Of a stretch of DNA of 64,000 nt, positions 19,601-27,409 are shown piece by piece. Both the position numbers and the translations under genes were made by a program. This stretch comes from Pasteurella dagmatis (GTDB lineage: Bacteria; Pseudomonadota; Gammaproteobacteria; Enterobacterales; Pasteurellaceae). Where the stretch lies: contig NZ_LT906448.1 of assembly GCF_900186835.1 (NCBI RefSeq), forward strand, positions 310,001-374,000. Reading direction: 5' to 3'. The notes below the pieces were generated by a model. That model was not told where the DNA came from and did not search any database. It saw nothing but the letters and a program-made list of their open reading frames with translations. Numbering within the stretch: the stretch's first letter is position 1; each line of letters begins with the position of its first letter.

Positions 19601-22600
19601 TTTGATTTCAACCTTTCAGCAGGTGTAGCCGTTTCAAGTGCAACGATTGCAACGCCAACAGGTACTATTGGTGGAGGTTATACAAATGAATCTGAAAGCA
19701 GTCGTAAAGTGAATAAACAAGCGGGTATTAAAGCGAATAAACTGACTGGTCAAATTCAAGATTTGAATCTTGAAGCAGGTTATATTGCAAGTAAGGATAA
19801 GAGTGACTTAAATCTTAAAGGTAATGTAACTAGTAAAGAACTTCGTGATAAACACGATAAAGATGGTGGTTCATTTGGTTTATCTGTGGGTATTAGTGAA
19901 CGTGGTACAACTGCATTTAACATTCGCGGTGGTCGTGCTGAACAGAAACACTATAATGCAACACAGAAATCAACAATTTCTGGTGTAAATACCACATCGG
20001 GTCAAGTTTCAGGGCGTGTAAATAAGGACTTATCGAAAGCGACAGATGTTACACGTAATGATACTTATGCAAGTACACAATTCAGTTTTGAAGTTGCTGA
20101 TATCGTTGAAGTTGGTCAAAGGGCAAAAAATAAATTAAGCACATCGAAACTGAATTATACGTCGGATGCAGGTGTACCAAAATCAAGATCTCGTACAGAT
20201 GGAGATGATGGCCAATCAGGCTTTGTGAAAAATTCAATTTATGAAAGCATTGATAACTTACCGCAAACACCTAAAGCAAGAAATGCAGAAGCAGCAGAAA
20301 TGGTGGATAACCCACTTTATGGTTCTGTAACACCTCGTACTAAATCTGCGGATACTGAAGGTAATGTTGCGAAAAAACACGATTATGAAGAAATCCCTGG
20401 TTCTGTATATAACAAACTAGGTGATGACAGTTCTGATATCGCACGTAATAAAGCAGGTAAAGCTGATGAGCATATTTATGAAGAAATTAATGGTACTTAC
20501 AGTAAACTTGGCGATGCAGATGCAAATAAAGGTCGAGTAGCACCAAAAGCAGCATCAGATGATACTTACAGCACAGTAGGTGATGCTAATGCGAATCAAG
20601 GTACAGGTTTCAAACGTGCAGGAAATACCGATGGTATTTATAGCACAGTTGAAGCACCAAGCGCAGATGTAGCACGTAAAGGCTCAACGGTAACCACTGA
20701 ATATGCTGAATTAGGTCAATCAGGCAGAAGAAATGCAAATGACCCATTACCACCGGTACCAGGTCAAGGTAAAGCTAAAACAAATGTTGATACATCAGAG
20801 CATATTTATGATGTGATTGCGGATAATTCAAGCAAAGCGAAACGCCCATTACCAGCAACACCAGACGCTCAGCAACCGAAAGCATCTGTGAATAATGGTG
20901 ATGGAGAATACTCAACGATCAATGCACCGAAATCAAGAAATGTAAATGATCCGTTGCCAGAGTTACCAGGTCAAAGCAGAGCGAAAAGAAATCTTGACTC
21001 TGTAGATCATATTTATGATGAGATCAATGACAGTGCAAGTAAAGCGAAGCGTGCGTTACCAGCGACACCAAATGCGAAAGTAAAAGCAGCTGATACTAGT
21101 GACGTTGAATATACAACGATTAATACTTCATCATCTAAAGTGAAAAATGTTGATAATGATGGTATTTATTCAGAAGTAGCTGACGTGACTACCGTTCAAC
21201 CAAGATCAAAATCTATTAAGGGTGAATCAGATTATGAAGCAATTCCTGATAGTGATTTAGGTGAACAGCCTCGCTCACTTTCAAAACGCTCAAGCATTGC
21301 AGAAAACAATGTTGAGTCAAAAGTGCGGTCAAATTCTGAAGAAAATTCAGCGGAATTAGGCAAAGCCAAAGTATCAGATGATCTTTATGCGAAACTTGAT
21401 AAATCTGAAGCAGGTCGTGCAAAAGCAAATGCGAAAGCAGATGAAGTTGCGCAAAATGCTACTGCGAAAGTAAAAGTAGACAATGATGAAGCGCCAGAAT
21501 TGCCAAAACGTCCTTCTGATTTAACTAGTGATACGCAATCAACTAATGCGAAAGCAAACCGCGTATTACCAGAAGTTCCAGAGAAACCACAAGTACGTAA
21601 CCGTATTGTTGGTGATGGCGATTATGCTGAAATTACAGAAACAGCACCAAAAGCAAATCCAAAAGCTCAACGTGAGTTACCAGAGTTGCCAAATGTAGCT
21701 AAACCACGTAGTGATGGAGATCCTGATTATGCAGAAATTGGTCCAAATGCTGTAGGCAAAGCAGTTCGTCCTCAAACTGAGACTGTAGCAGAAAATGTTG
21801 TTGCTAAAATAAAACCTGAAGAATTAAACAGCAATAATAATAGTAATAAAGATACGAATGCTAAGTCTGAAGTAGTGAACTCTGATAAAGCAGAGAAATC
21901 TTTCTTCCGAAAAGTGAAAGATTTCTTCACTGGTAGCTCAAGCAAAGAAAAAGCAAAAGAGAAATCTAAAGCAACGAAAGCTCAAGCAGAAGAAACAGCA
22001 AATACGAAGCCGAACTACGATGGTTTAGAAGACAGCGTGAACTTGAAAAATCTTTTAGCTTTAGAAGGTAAACGTAACGAAGCATTTGAAACAAATGTAT
22101 TGAAAAACGCAGAATTCTTAGCAGAAGCGAGAGAAGCAGCGAAGAAATACATTCCAGAAGCGACTATCAAGCAAATGGGTAACTCCCCAGAGTTTGATGA
22201 CATTCTGACAGAAGGTGCACGTAAGGTCGAAAAACGTATCAATGATGCGGTGACGTTTAAACCGACGGTAGAAGAGTTCACAGAGATTCAAGGCTTAGTG
22301 AAACAATTACCGAAAGGTGCAGTGATTGAAGATGTGAATGTGAAAACACAAAGCATTACAGAAGCGTTAGCGGAGACTTCAAAAACTATCCAGCGTAATC
22401 CTAAATTAAAAGAGGAAGTGCAAGGAGCGATTGAAGACTTCTTGAAGAGCAGCCAAGGTAAAGACTTAACAGTTGAAATGATTGAGAAGTTAAACCACGG
22501 TTTACGCCCAGATGAAGGAGCAGACCGTCAGCTTTATAAGAAAGAAACGCTCACAAAAGAAAATGCGGTGTTCTCAAGCCCAGAAGCATCGAAAATCCAG

Positions 22601-25600
22601 TTAAGCGAAACAGTGGATTTCATTAACAAGGCGAGAAGCCAAGGTGTAGAGCCGAGTGTGTTAGCAGGATTAGTGTATCAACGCTTAATTGCTTACCATC
22701 CATTTGCGGAAGGTAATGGTCGTATGGCACGAGTTATTGTGAATAAATTATTATTAGATGCAGGTTATCCTCCGTTTACGAAGTTTAACTCTGAATTTGA
22801 GACACAAATTATTCCGCAAACAAATACAACGGCGAAGTCAGCGACAAGTAGTGAAGTGGTGAAAGAGTTCTTAACTGAGTTAGGTAAAAAACCATTACCT
22901 GAAGTTACTGAGCAACCACGCGTGAAAGCGACAATTGAAGCAGAAGGTGATTACTCTGAAATCCCTGCTGTAACTTCACCGTTAAAACCACGAAGCACAT
23001 CAACTTCTGCTGAAGGCGATTATGCAACGATCCCTGCAAATGATGTAGTGGATACACCTCGTCCACGTTCAAATAGCGTGTCTGAGGAAAGTGTGGATGT
23101 TTCAGTTAAAACAAAACAAGTTGAAGATATCTACGCCACAGTAAATAAAAGCCCTGAAGCGCTTGCTAAAGCGAAAGAAAGAGGTGATGCAGCTGCAGCA
23201 AATAACCCTGTTGTGAAAGTGAAAGTAGAAGATGACGATGTACCTCCAGCATTGCCAATTCGTCCAGAATTGAAAGATGCAGCAGGTATCAATTCGAAAT
23301 CAAAAGTGAAAAGTGAAGATGCTGCGAGCAGCACTGAGAAAACATCACTCTTTGGCAAAATTAAGCAGTTATTTACTGGTAGTGAGTCTTCTAAAGCAAC
23401 GAAAGCTCAAGCAGAAGAAACAGCAAATACGAAGCCGAACTATGACGGTTTAGAGGACAGCGTGAACTTGAAAAATCTTTTAGCTTTAGAAGGTAAACGT
23501 AACGAAGCATTTGAAACGAATGTATTGAAAAATGCAGAATTCTTAGCAGAAGCGAGAGAAGCGGCGAAGAAATACATTCCAGAAGCGACTATCAAGCAAA
23601 TGGGTAACTCCCCAGAGTTTGATGACATTCTGACAGAAGGTGCACGTAAGGTCGAAAAACGTATCAATGATGCGGTGACGTTTAAACCGACGGTAGAAGA
23701 GTTCACAGAGATTCAAGGCTTAGTGAAACAATTACCGAAAGGTGCAGTGATTGAAGATGTGAATGTGAAAACACAAAGCATTACAGAAGCGTTAGCGGAG
23801 ACTTCAAAAACTATCCAGCGTAATCCTAAATTAAAAGAGGAAGTGCAAGGAGCGATTGAAGATTTCTTGAAGAGCAGCCAAGGTAAAGACTTAACAGTTG
23901 AAATGATTGAGAAGTTAAACCACGGTTTACGCCCAGATGAAGGAGCAGACCGTCAGCTTTATAAGAAAGAAACGCTCACAAAAGAAAATGCGGTGTTCTC
24001 AAGCCCAGAAGCATCGAAAATCCAGTTAAGCGAAACAGTGGACTTCATTAACAAGGCGAGAAGCCAAGGTGTAGAGCCGAGTGTGTTAGCAGGATTAGTG
24101 TATCAACGCTTAATTGCTTACCATCCATTTGCGGAAGGTAATGGTCGTATGGCACGAGTTATTGTGAATAAATTATTATTAGATGCAGGTTATCCTCCGT
24201 TTACGAAGTTTAACTCTGAATTTGAGACACAAATTATTCCGCAAACAAATACAACGGCGAAGTCAGCGACAAGTAGTGAAGTGGTGAAAGAGTTCTTAAC
24301 TGAGTTAGGTAAAAAAGGTGATGCTATTCAAAAACCAGTGGCAAAACCGGCTGAACAAAACTCTGTAGAAACTAACCGCACTTTAGATCAAGTTGTTGGT
24401 GCAACAGCCTTTAGAAGAGCAAATGTAGAAACAGAGCAACCAAAAGCGGCAGTTCCTACAGCAGAGGTTAAAGCTCAAGTGAACAAACCAGTGAGTGAAC
24501 GTGTTCAACAGAAAGAATTAGTTGAGAAATCTCGTGGTGTATTAAAACAAGTTCAAGATCAGTTCCAACCTTTGAAAGTGAAGCACAAAATTGATGATGT
24601 TCGCTCTTCAGTTGAACAATACGGTGGTGAAGTAACCTTCAAATATGCACAGTCAAAAGGTGAAGTGTATAAAGAGATCGTGAAACACGCTGAAACGGAA
24701 CATGGTGTTTGTGAGTCTACTTGTGCACACTGGATCGCAAATAAAGTAAGTAACCAAGGTGAAGACTTCTGGAATACCCTTTATGAAGGCGGTAAAAAAG
24801 GTCACTTAAAACAAGACGCTATTGATTCAATCAAGAAATTACAAACCGAATTTATGAATAGTGGTAGTGCAACACAACAATTCAAATTAACGGATAGTTG
24901 GTTGCAAGAACAAGGTGTTGTACCTAAAGAGAAGAAAGTCGGTAGCTCAAGTCGTCGTGATGAGGTCGCTGGAACTGTATCAAAAACTGATATTTCAGCA
25001 TTAACGAAAGCAATTTTAGATACTGGTAGTGATAGCTCTGGTGTGAAGAAAATCTCAATTAACCTTGAAGGTGGTTCGCACACTGTTTCAGCAGCAATTC
25101 AAGGACAAAAAGTAGTATTCTTCGATCCTAACTTCGGAGAAATGACTTTCCCAAGCCATAAACAATTTGAGTCTTGGTTAAAAGGTGCATTCTGGGAGAA
25201 AAGTGGTTACGCAGGTAAAAAAGAAGGAAAACGCTTCTTTAACGTTGTGAATTATGAATTACCAGCAAATGCAGATAAACCAAAAACAGTGACTAAACCT
25301 GTTGTTGCGAATGAGCAAGATGTTCAAAGCAAAAAACATGGATTATCTAATCCATTTAGATCGAAAGGAAAAGACAGCGCTGAAGGTCCAAAAATTGAGC
25401 ACTTGGGTGGAAGCGCGGATAAAGACGCATTTTATTTCCCATTAGATAAAATTGTGACTAAAGGATCTATTTCTAAGGATATGAAGGTGAATCTTGAAAA
25501 TATCAAGAAAGCATTTAATCCAAAAGATAAACATTACAATAGTCCTGAAGCGAAAAGCTTAAGAACTATGTATGAGCAAGATCCAACAATGTCCTCTACT

Positions 25601-26311
25601 CGATTTGTGATTGGTAATCAAGTGATTGAAAATCCATTCAAGTCACAGGATTTACAAGACTACATTCAGAAAAATCGCACAGTAGAGCCTGTTGTGAAAA
25701 AAGCAAAACAGGAAAAGCAAGCGGAAGTCGCTGCTAAAAAACCAGTAGTACCAGCGAAGCCAAAAGCACAAGCTGAAACAGTTGCAGATCAAAATGCAAT
25801 TTATGCGAAAGTTAATAAGCAAGCGAAATCAGCACAGGTTGATGGTTTCTATTCTGAGTCAGAGCTGAAAACCAGAAGTGATAAAATTGTCGATCAGGTG
25901 AGTCGTGTACCAAACACTGACCCAGTTTATGCGGATTTACAATTTTCTCAAGTGAAAGGTAAAAGTGCTCATAAAGCATCAAGTGAAGTAGTGTATGACG
26001 AGGTGAAAACTCAGACTAAAGCGAAACCAAAAGCGCCGAAAAAAGCAGAAAAACCTGCAGTAGCACCAAGAGCTAATCAACAATTAGATAGTGGAATCAT
26101 TCCTGATTCACAACTGAAAACCAGAAGTGACAAGATTGTAGACCATATCAGCCGGGTGCCAAACACTGAGCCAGTTTATGCGGATTTACAATTCCCTGAA
26201 CAAGGTAACGCGAAAAAAGTCACTTCTTCTCAAGAAACTATCTATGAAGAAGTAGGCAAAAAAACGCAGGAAGAGCCTATTTATCAAAACGTGATTAGAA
26301 AGACACGCTAA
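13604..26311 (+). CDS. ibpA: Giant secreted exoprotein IbpA: TPS adhesin with two Fic domains and a YopT-like protease
   Basis: The 4235-residue protein begins with an extended signal peptide (cleavage near Ala93, VLA/DS). A TPS secretion domain follows, with the NPNGLILNG motif at 240-248, then filamentous haemagglutinin-like repeats. A highly charged helical region lies at about 1078-1230 and more adhesin repeats run to about 2200. From 2213 it carries a tyrosine/proline motif array, then two identical 309-residue Fic units (2788-3096 and 3263-3571) with HPFAEGNGR at His3032 and His3507. A YopT/C58 cysteine protease domain has candidate triad Cys3703, His3826 and Asp3841. An unrecognised segment and a C-terminal tyrosine-motif tail end the protein. 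Known family work shows IbpA Fic domains AMPylate Rho-family GTPases. Exact length may vary by strain. Confidence 0.93.
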   Translation: MNKNRYKLIFSKSKSCLVPVAECIKSAVGNGSSDNISEKDSESEEPPHFEQHPFSTVSLLIKTALNPVSSVMRLTWKQFSIVFLTVASVPVLADSTNSPSNLPSPADKVILKDINGKALLTAIDKTNNTNIELSEDNKNNTKIYQTENKVIVIDIAKPNDKHISDNRFNKFNITNGAVFNNNKDVAEKKSLLVGYIPKNKNLENGSEAKVILNQVTGSEISKIEGALEVLGGKADLVIANPNGLILNGVQTINSDRFVATTSKEINPSQMLLNVTNGTVTIDVDGFATDGLQYLDIIAKKIEQKEVIANKNKKSTQRANITFIAGQSEYNLTNHTLVESSKGKASSNEIAITGASTGAMHGQNIKLVVTDKGAGVKHDGIILSESDVRIELNDGDLDLGNAQKSTTVESDRTVRAKKKFEVTNSKRTTIGSEVDAKQIDVAAQETILRKDAKITARESASINSTKSITIEENAKLVSPKVNVTTETLKNDGRILGSDVVIDANDLVNQNEIYADKNLDIKTKGKEHYSVFSHDNHAVSLVKEVASLKTGFVNKGKIESNGTATLTFKDNTSYLTNGNKFVRAKDKLTINADGVEIDKTQNIQSTAHITINTNHSFVNRGTLASSKGINITSDKGNIYNDMGLLGSGETIQLTAKSGNIINHAGSLLHSEGNINLDANHLVYNLGEINTKKDVVVNASALVNDVQLTGKPIYKRLSKDRRYEMTTIADHGWHNNVYELELNLQELDRNEVKLDKLGAIRVGGNFTFNTKKPASPSDLDGQDLSGKLINHGLINVKGTFKTDADKIINEMKAQEINALDVFKNNADIAIYYQPLARFIWTSLSGKTHTRFNTLESFFDSLFGSNPVAITSLYASENWKAYQILRHVKHSPIFQKAMEHAFGSNWQAMSYQAMSAKWKEFKKNPTSFKYYPSEKARIFAGTFDASTKNIQNGELSEKGNFDSKLTIGKHSLTVPNADFRSEVNKEILELNKDGVDLSALSDLLDIPNLFIDNSVQLEKTTTEIDAEDQAILDKEPDYLNPNLLRQNKEFLDKLLIDLNEEKYVKDDAYYDARRTNNERFENLPRDLQRRLHEEFSRRKEEQNAKRLELLRKAKEEKEAKNQQRNDNYKVEEKRLENDKIIKQKELEAQANEEKLIKETEAKREVEIAEKERKQKEAEILAKEQEKIEQEKKEEELKALERQREEYRKLAEEHFKVEAEKSKKKFLKTIDDNRPKVETDPLYRTKLSYIKQDEYAGADYFFNKVASDTEGKKKVNVLGDNYFDHQLITRTIEKKADNQLEQKYNLSGVELVKKLMENSSLQAKELGLKLGAVLTQEQQANLTQDIVWYVKTNVKGKEVFVPQVYLAQKTTNDIEKLRGLGTGTIQARNLNIQAENVKNTGTLSGQQVNITASEKIQNRGSILSTEETRLIGRKGIENESRVFANDELGVTNQRSEIKTEGHLHLETDKDASVDVRASDIKAKSAYVKTGDLNLKDAHDTKHSYEEHFQGSAINVDFGSKNRNSSLGIGTSSKSENKSEATSVGSKLSTEQLHLAIEKDVNQVGSVIETKRIGGIVKGNYNTKAGENIKHAESEEYGSQVYFSGHASGGGTSVRYDYNSKDGGKGSANAPTTQTGLGVGIGMAFTHEKNKETLLTHTNSELQAESGKLHVLNTADIGGVDINTKLPEKVEPKGAQPKAVQPETNVNTNKSTTSDRKSSEAPNLGQLSDAEIEKLMAEKSKEDFKKDAEKPASSGFELSAKDIKSTKQKDQYDSESQRTSFKVGPEVEAHSAVADMVSNLVRQYRDAQNGIKTDGTAVLQHASDALNIITGDLAGTSLKVAVERNKETKTTKETGDIVTKLGGNVTLSARDGSIELKNIQSDENTNLALKAKENVNILAGEKTRETEETVSRQKLAHGVHAGCSLMSGACTAGVSTSIEGNQSYTSERALTHNNSVLKGQSIKVEAGKDLNLVSSNIDANNVDLNVEGKTNIISKQDTLDKKTHGFDFNLSAGVAVSSATIATPTGTIGGGYTNESESSRKVNKQAGIKANKLTGQIQDLNLEAGYIASKDKSDLNLKGNVTSKELRDKHDKDGGSFGLSVGISERGTTAFNIRGGRAEQKHYNATQKSTISGVNTTSGQVSGRVNKDLSKATDVTRNDTYASTQFSFEVADIVEVGQRAKNKLSTSKLNYTSDAGVPKSRSRTDGDDGQSGFVKNSIYESIDNLPQTPKARNAEAAEMVDNPLYGSVTPRTKSADTEGNVAKKHDYEEIPGSVYNKLGDDSSDIARNKAGKADEHIYEEINGTYSKLGDADANKGRVAPKAASDDTYSTVGDANANQGTGFKRAGNTDGIYSTVEAPSADVARKGSTVTTEYAELGQSGRRNANDPLPPVPGQGKAKTNVDTSEHIYDVIADNSSKAKRPLPATPDAQQPKASVNNGDGEYSTINAPKSRNVNDPLPELPGQSRAKRNLDSVDHIYDEINDSASKAKRALPATPNAKVKAADTSDVEYTTINTSSSKVKNVDNDGIYSEVADVTTVQPRSKSIKGESDYEAIPDSDLGEQPRSLSKRSSIAENNVESKVRSNSEENSAELGKAKVSDDLYAKLDKSEAGRAKANAKADEVAQNATAKVKVDNDEAPELPKRPSDLTSDTQSTNAKANRVLPEVPEKPQVRNRIVGDGDYAEITETAPKANPKAQRELPELPNVAKPRSDGDPDYAEIGPNAVGKAVRPQTETVAENVVAKIKPEELNSNNNSNKDTNAKSEVVNSDKAEKSFFRKVKDFFTGSSSKEKAKEKSKATKAQAEETANTKPNYDGLEDSVNLKNLLALEGKRNEAFETNVLKNAEFLAEAREAAKKYIPEATIKQMGNSPEFDDILTEGARKVEKRINDAVTFKPTVEEFTEIQGLVKQLPKGAVIEDVNVKTQSITEALAETSKTIQRNPKLKEEVQGAIEDFLKSSQGKDLTVEMIEKLNHGLRPDEGADRQLYKKETLTKENAVFSSPEASKIQLSETVDFINKARSQGVEPSVLAGLVYQRLIAYHPFAEGNGRMARVIVNKLLLDAGYPPFTKFNSEFETQIIPQTNTTAKSATSSEVVKEFLTELGKKPLPEVTEQPRVKATIEAEGDYSEIPAVTSPLKPRSTSTSAEGDYATIPANDVVDTPRPRSNSVSEESVDVSVKTKQVEDIYATVNKSPEALAKAKERGDAAAANNPVVKVKVEDDDVPPALPIRPELKDAAGINSKSKVKSEDAASSTEKTSLFGKIKQLFTGSESSKATKAQAEETANTKPNYDGLEDSVNLKNLLALEGKRNEAFETNVLKNAEFLAEAREAAKKYIPEATIKQMGNSPEFDDILTEGARKVEKRINDAVTFKPTVEEFTEIQGLVKQLPKGAVIEDVNVKTQSITEALAETSKTIQRNPKLKEEVQGAIEDFLKSSQGKDLTVEMIEKLNHGLRPDEGADRQLYKKETLTKENAVFSSPEASKIQLSETVDFINKARSQGVEPSVLAGLVYQRLIAYHPFAEGNGRMARVIVNKLLLDAGYPPFTKFNSEFETQIIPQTNTTAKSATSSEVVKEFLTELGKKGDAIQKPVAKPAEQNSVETNRTLDQVVGATAFRRANVETEQPKAAVPTAEVKAQVNKPVSERVQQKELVEKSRGVLKQVQDQFQPLKVKHKIDDVRSSVEQYGGEVTFKYAQSKGEVYKEIVKHAETEHGVCESTCAHWIANKVSNQGEDFWNTLYEGGKKGHLKQDAIDSIKKLQTEFMNSGSATQQFKLTDSWLQEQGVVPKEKKVGSSSRRDEVAGTVSKTDISALTKAILDTGSDSSGVKKISINLEGGSHTVSAAIQGQKVVFFDPNFGEMTFPSHKQFESWLKGAFWEKSGYAGKKEGKRFFNVVNYELPANADKPKTVTKPVVANEQDVQSKKHGLSNPFRSKGKDSAEGPKIEHLGGSADKDAFYFPLDKIVTKGSISKDMKVNLENIKKAFNPKDKHYNSPEAKSLRTMYEQDPTMSSTRFVIGNQVIENPFKSQDLQDYIQKNRTVEPVVKKAKQEKQAEVAAKKPVVPAKPKAQAETVADQNAIYAKVNKQAKSAQVDGFYSESELKTRSDKIVDQVSRVPNTDPVYADLQFSQVKGKSAHKASSEVVYDEVKTQTKAKPKAPKKAEKPAVAPRANQQLDSGIIPDSQLKTRSDKIVDHISRVPNTEPVYADLQFPEQGNAKKVTSSQETIYEEVGKKTQEEPIYQNVIRKTR
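21965..22891 (+). repeat. Fic unit, direct repeat copy 1 within ibpA
   Basis: This 927-bp unit encodes residues 2788-3096, including HPFAEGNGRMARVIVNKLLL with the catalytic His3032. It is offset by exactly 1425 bp from copy 2. By eye I count eight differences, all synonymous third-position changes, so both proteins are identical. The unit begins at SKATKAQAEE and ends at LTELGKK. Confidence 0.93.
23390..24316 (+). repeat. Fic unit, direct repeat copy 2 within ibpA
   Basis: The second copy encodes residues 3263-3571 with catalytic His3507. The protein sequence is identical to copy 1. The flanks diverge sharply at both ends: PLPEV follows copy 1 and GDAIQ follows copy 2. This marks precise repeat boundaries. 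Confidence 0.93.
25865..25945 (+). repeat. C-terminal tyrosine repeat copy 1 in ibpA
   Basis: This encodes residues 4088-4114, which begin LKTRSDKIVD and end PVYADLQF, with Tyr4109 in an ITIM-like context. A second, slightly diverged copy lies 249 bp downstream. Confidence 0.85.
26114..26194 (+). repeat. C-terminal tyrosine repeat copy 2 in ibpA
   Basis: This encodes residues 4171-4197 with Tyr4192. It differs from copy 1 at QV to HI and D to E, keeping LKTRSDKIVD and PVYADLQF. Confidence 0.85.
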
Positions 26312-26340
26312 ATAAATAGTATCTGAGAAGATGATAAAGC

Positions 26341-26372
26341 ATAGGGTTCCGTAAGTGGAACCCTATTTTTTT
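26341..26372 (+). terminator. Terminator of the ibpBA operon
   Basis: ATAGGGTTCC and GGAACCCTAT form a perfect 10-bp stem with a 6-nt loop followed by a T run, 30 bp after the ibpA stop. Confidence 0.9.
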
Positions 26373-26430
26373 ATATTGAAATAACAGTGGTGATAGAGAA
26401 GGATTATCTAGGGAAAATCTAAATTCATAA

Positions 26431-26464
26431 AAAAGCCCGTATCTTGTTAGAGATACAGGCTTTT
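26431..26464 (-). terminator. Terminator of the lepA-lepB-rnc-era operon
   Basis: On the reverse strand, AAGCC, a mismatch and a six-base stem around a 6-nt loop are followed by a T run. It lies just after the era stop and could act on both strands. Confidence 0.8.
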
Positions 26465-26488
26465 ATTTATCTATTTTAGAGAAAGCTT

Positions 26489-27409
26489 TTATTCATCCAT
26501 ATAGCCTAAGCTACGTAATGCACGCTCATCGTCAGCCCAGCCAGATTTCACTTTCACCCATAATTCTAGGTGAACTTTATTATCAAACAAACGTTCCATA
26601 TCTGAACGAGCTTCAATACCAATTTGTTTGATCTTCTGCCCTTTATTGCCGATGACCATTTTTTTCTGACCTTCACGTTCAACAAGAATTAACCCGTTGA
26701 TTTCGTAAGTGCCACGTTCATTTAACTTGAACTGTTCAATTTCTACTGTCACAGAATATGGCAATTCATCACCTGTGAAGCGCATAAGTTTTTCACGAAT
26801 GATTTCAGACGCCATAAAACGTTGTGAGCGGTCGGTAACATATTCTTCAGGGAAGTGGTGAATACCTTCACGCAATGAATTACGCACGATTTTCTCTAAT
26901 TCATTAACATTTTTACCGCTTTGCGCTGAAATTGGTACAACATGAGCAAAGCCAAATTTACTTGAAAGTTCAGTAATAAATGGCAACATTTCTTCTTTAT
27001 TTTTGATGTTGTCAATTTTATTGATCGCAAGAACAACGGGTGTTTTTGCTGCACGCAATTTATTCAACACCATTTCATCATCTTCGTTCCAATGTGTACC
27101 GTCAACAACAAAAATAATTAAATCAACATCACCAATTGCACTGCTTGCTGCGCGATTCATTAAACGGTTAATCGCACGTTTTTCTTCGATGTGTAATCCT
27201 GGTGTATCCACATAAATGGCTTGATAAGCACCTTCTGTATGAATACCAACAATGCGGTGACGAGTCGTTTGTGCTTTACGAGAGGTAATTGAAATTTTTT
27301 GCCCTAAGATTTTATTCAGCAATGTTGATTTTCCTACATTAGGGCGGCCTACAATAGCAATGAAGCCACAGTAGGTTTTGGTGTTATCTGTAGTGTTTGT
27401 TTCGGTCAT
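26489..27409 (-). CDS. era: GTPase Era
   Basis: The 306-residue protein has a Ras-like GTPase domain (G1 [22 protein letters not shown]) and a C-terminal KH domain ([13 protein letters not shown]). Era binds the 3' end of 16S rRNA and acts in 30S subunit assembly. Its ATG overlaps the rnc stop (ATGA), giving translational coupling. It is the last gene of lepA-lepB-rnc-era, the same order as in E. coli and Haemophilus. Confidence 0.97.
   Translation of the reverse strand: MTETNTTDNTKTYCGFIAIVGRPNVGKSTLLNKILGQKISITSRKAQTTRHRIVGIHTEGAYQAIYVDTPGLHIEEKRAINRLMNRAASSAIGDVDLIIFVVDGTHWNEDDEMVLNKLRAAKTPVVLAINKIDNIKNKEEMLPFITELSSKFGFAHVVPISAQSGKNVNELEKIVRNSLREGIHHFPEEYVTDRSQRFMASEIIREKLMRFTGDELPYSVTVEIEQFKLNERGTYEINGLILVEREGQKKMVIGNKGQKIKQIGIEARSDMERLFDNKVHLELWVKVKSGWADDERALRSLGYMDE

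Noticed and set aside
22015-23706. Two identical 88-codon antisense frames in the Fic units
   Set aside because: They are mirror shadows of the duplicated Fic coding sequence and appear twice only because the unit is repeated.
20231-26290. CRISPR-like or VNTR array in ibpA
   Set aside because: The repeats are degenerate coding motifs without constant repeat length or unique spacers; they encode tyrosine motifs.
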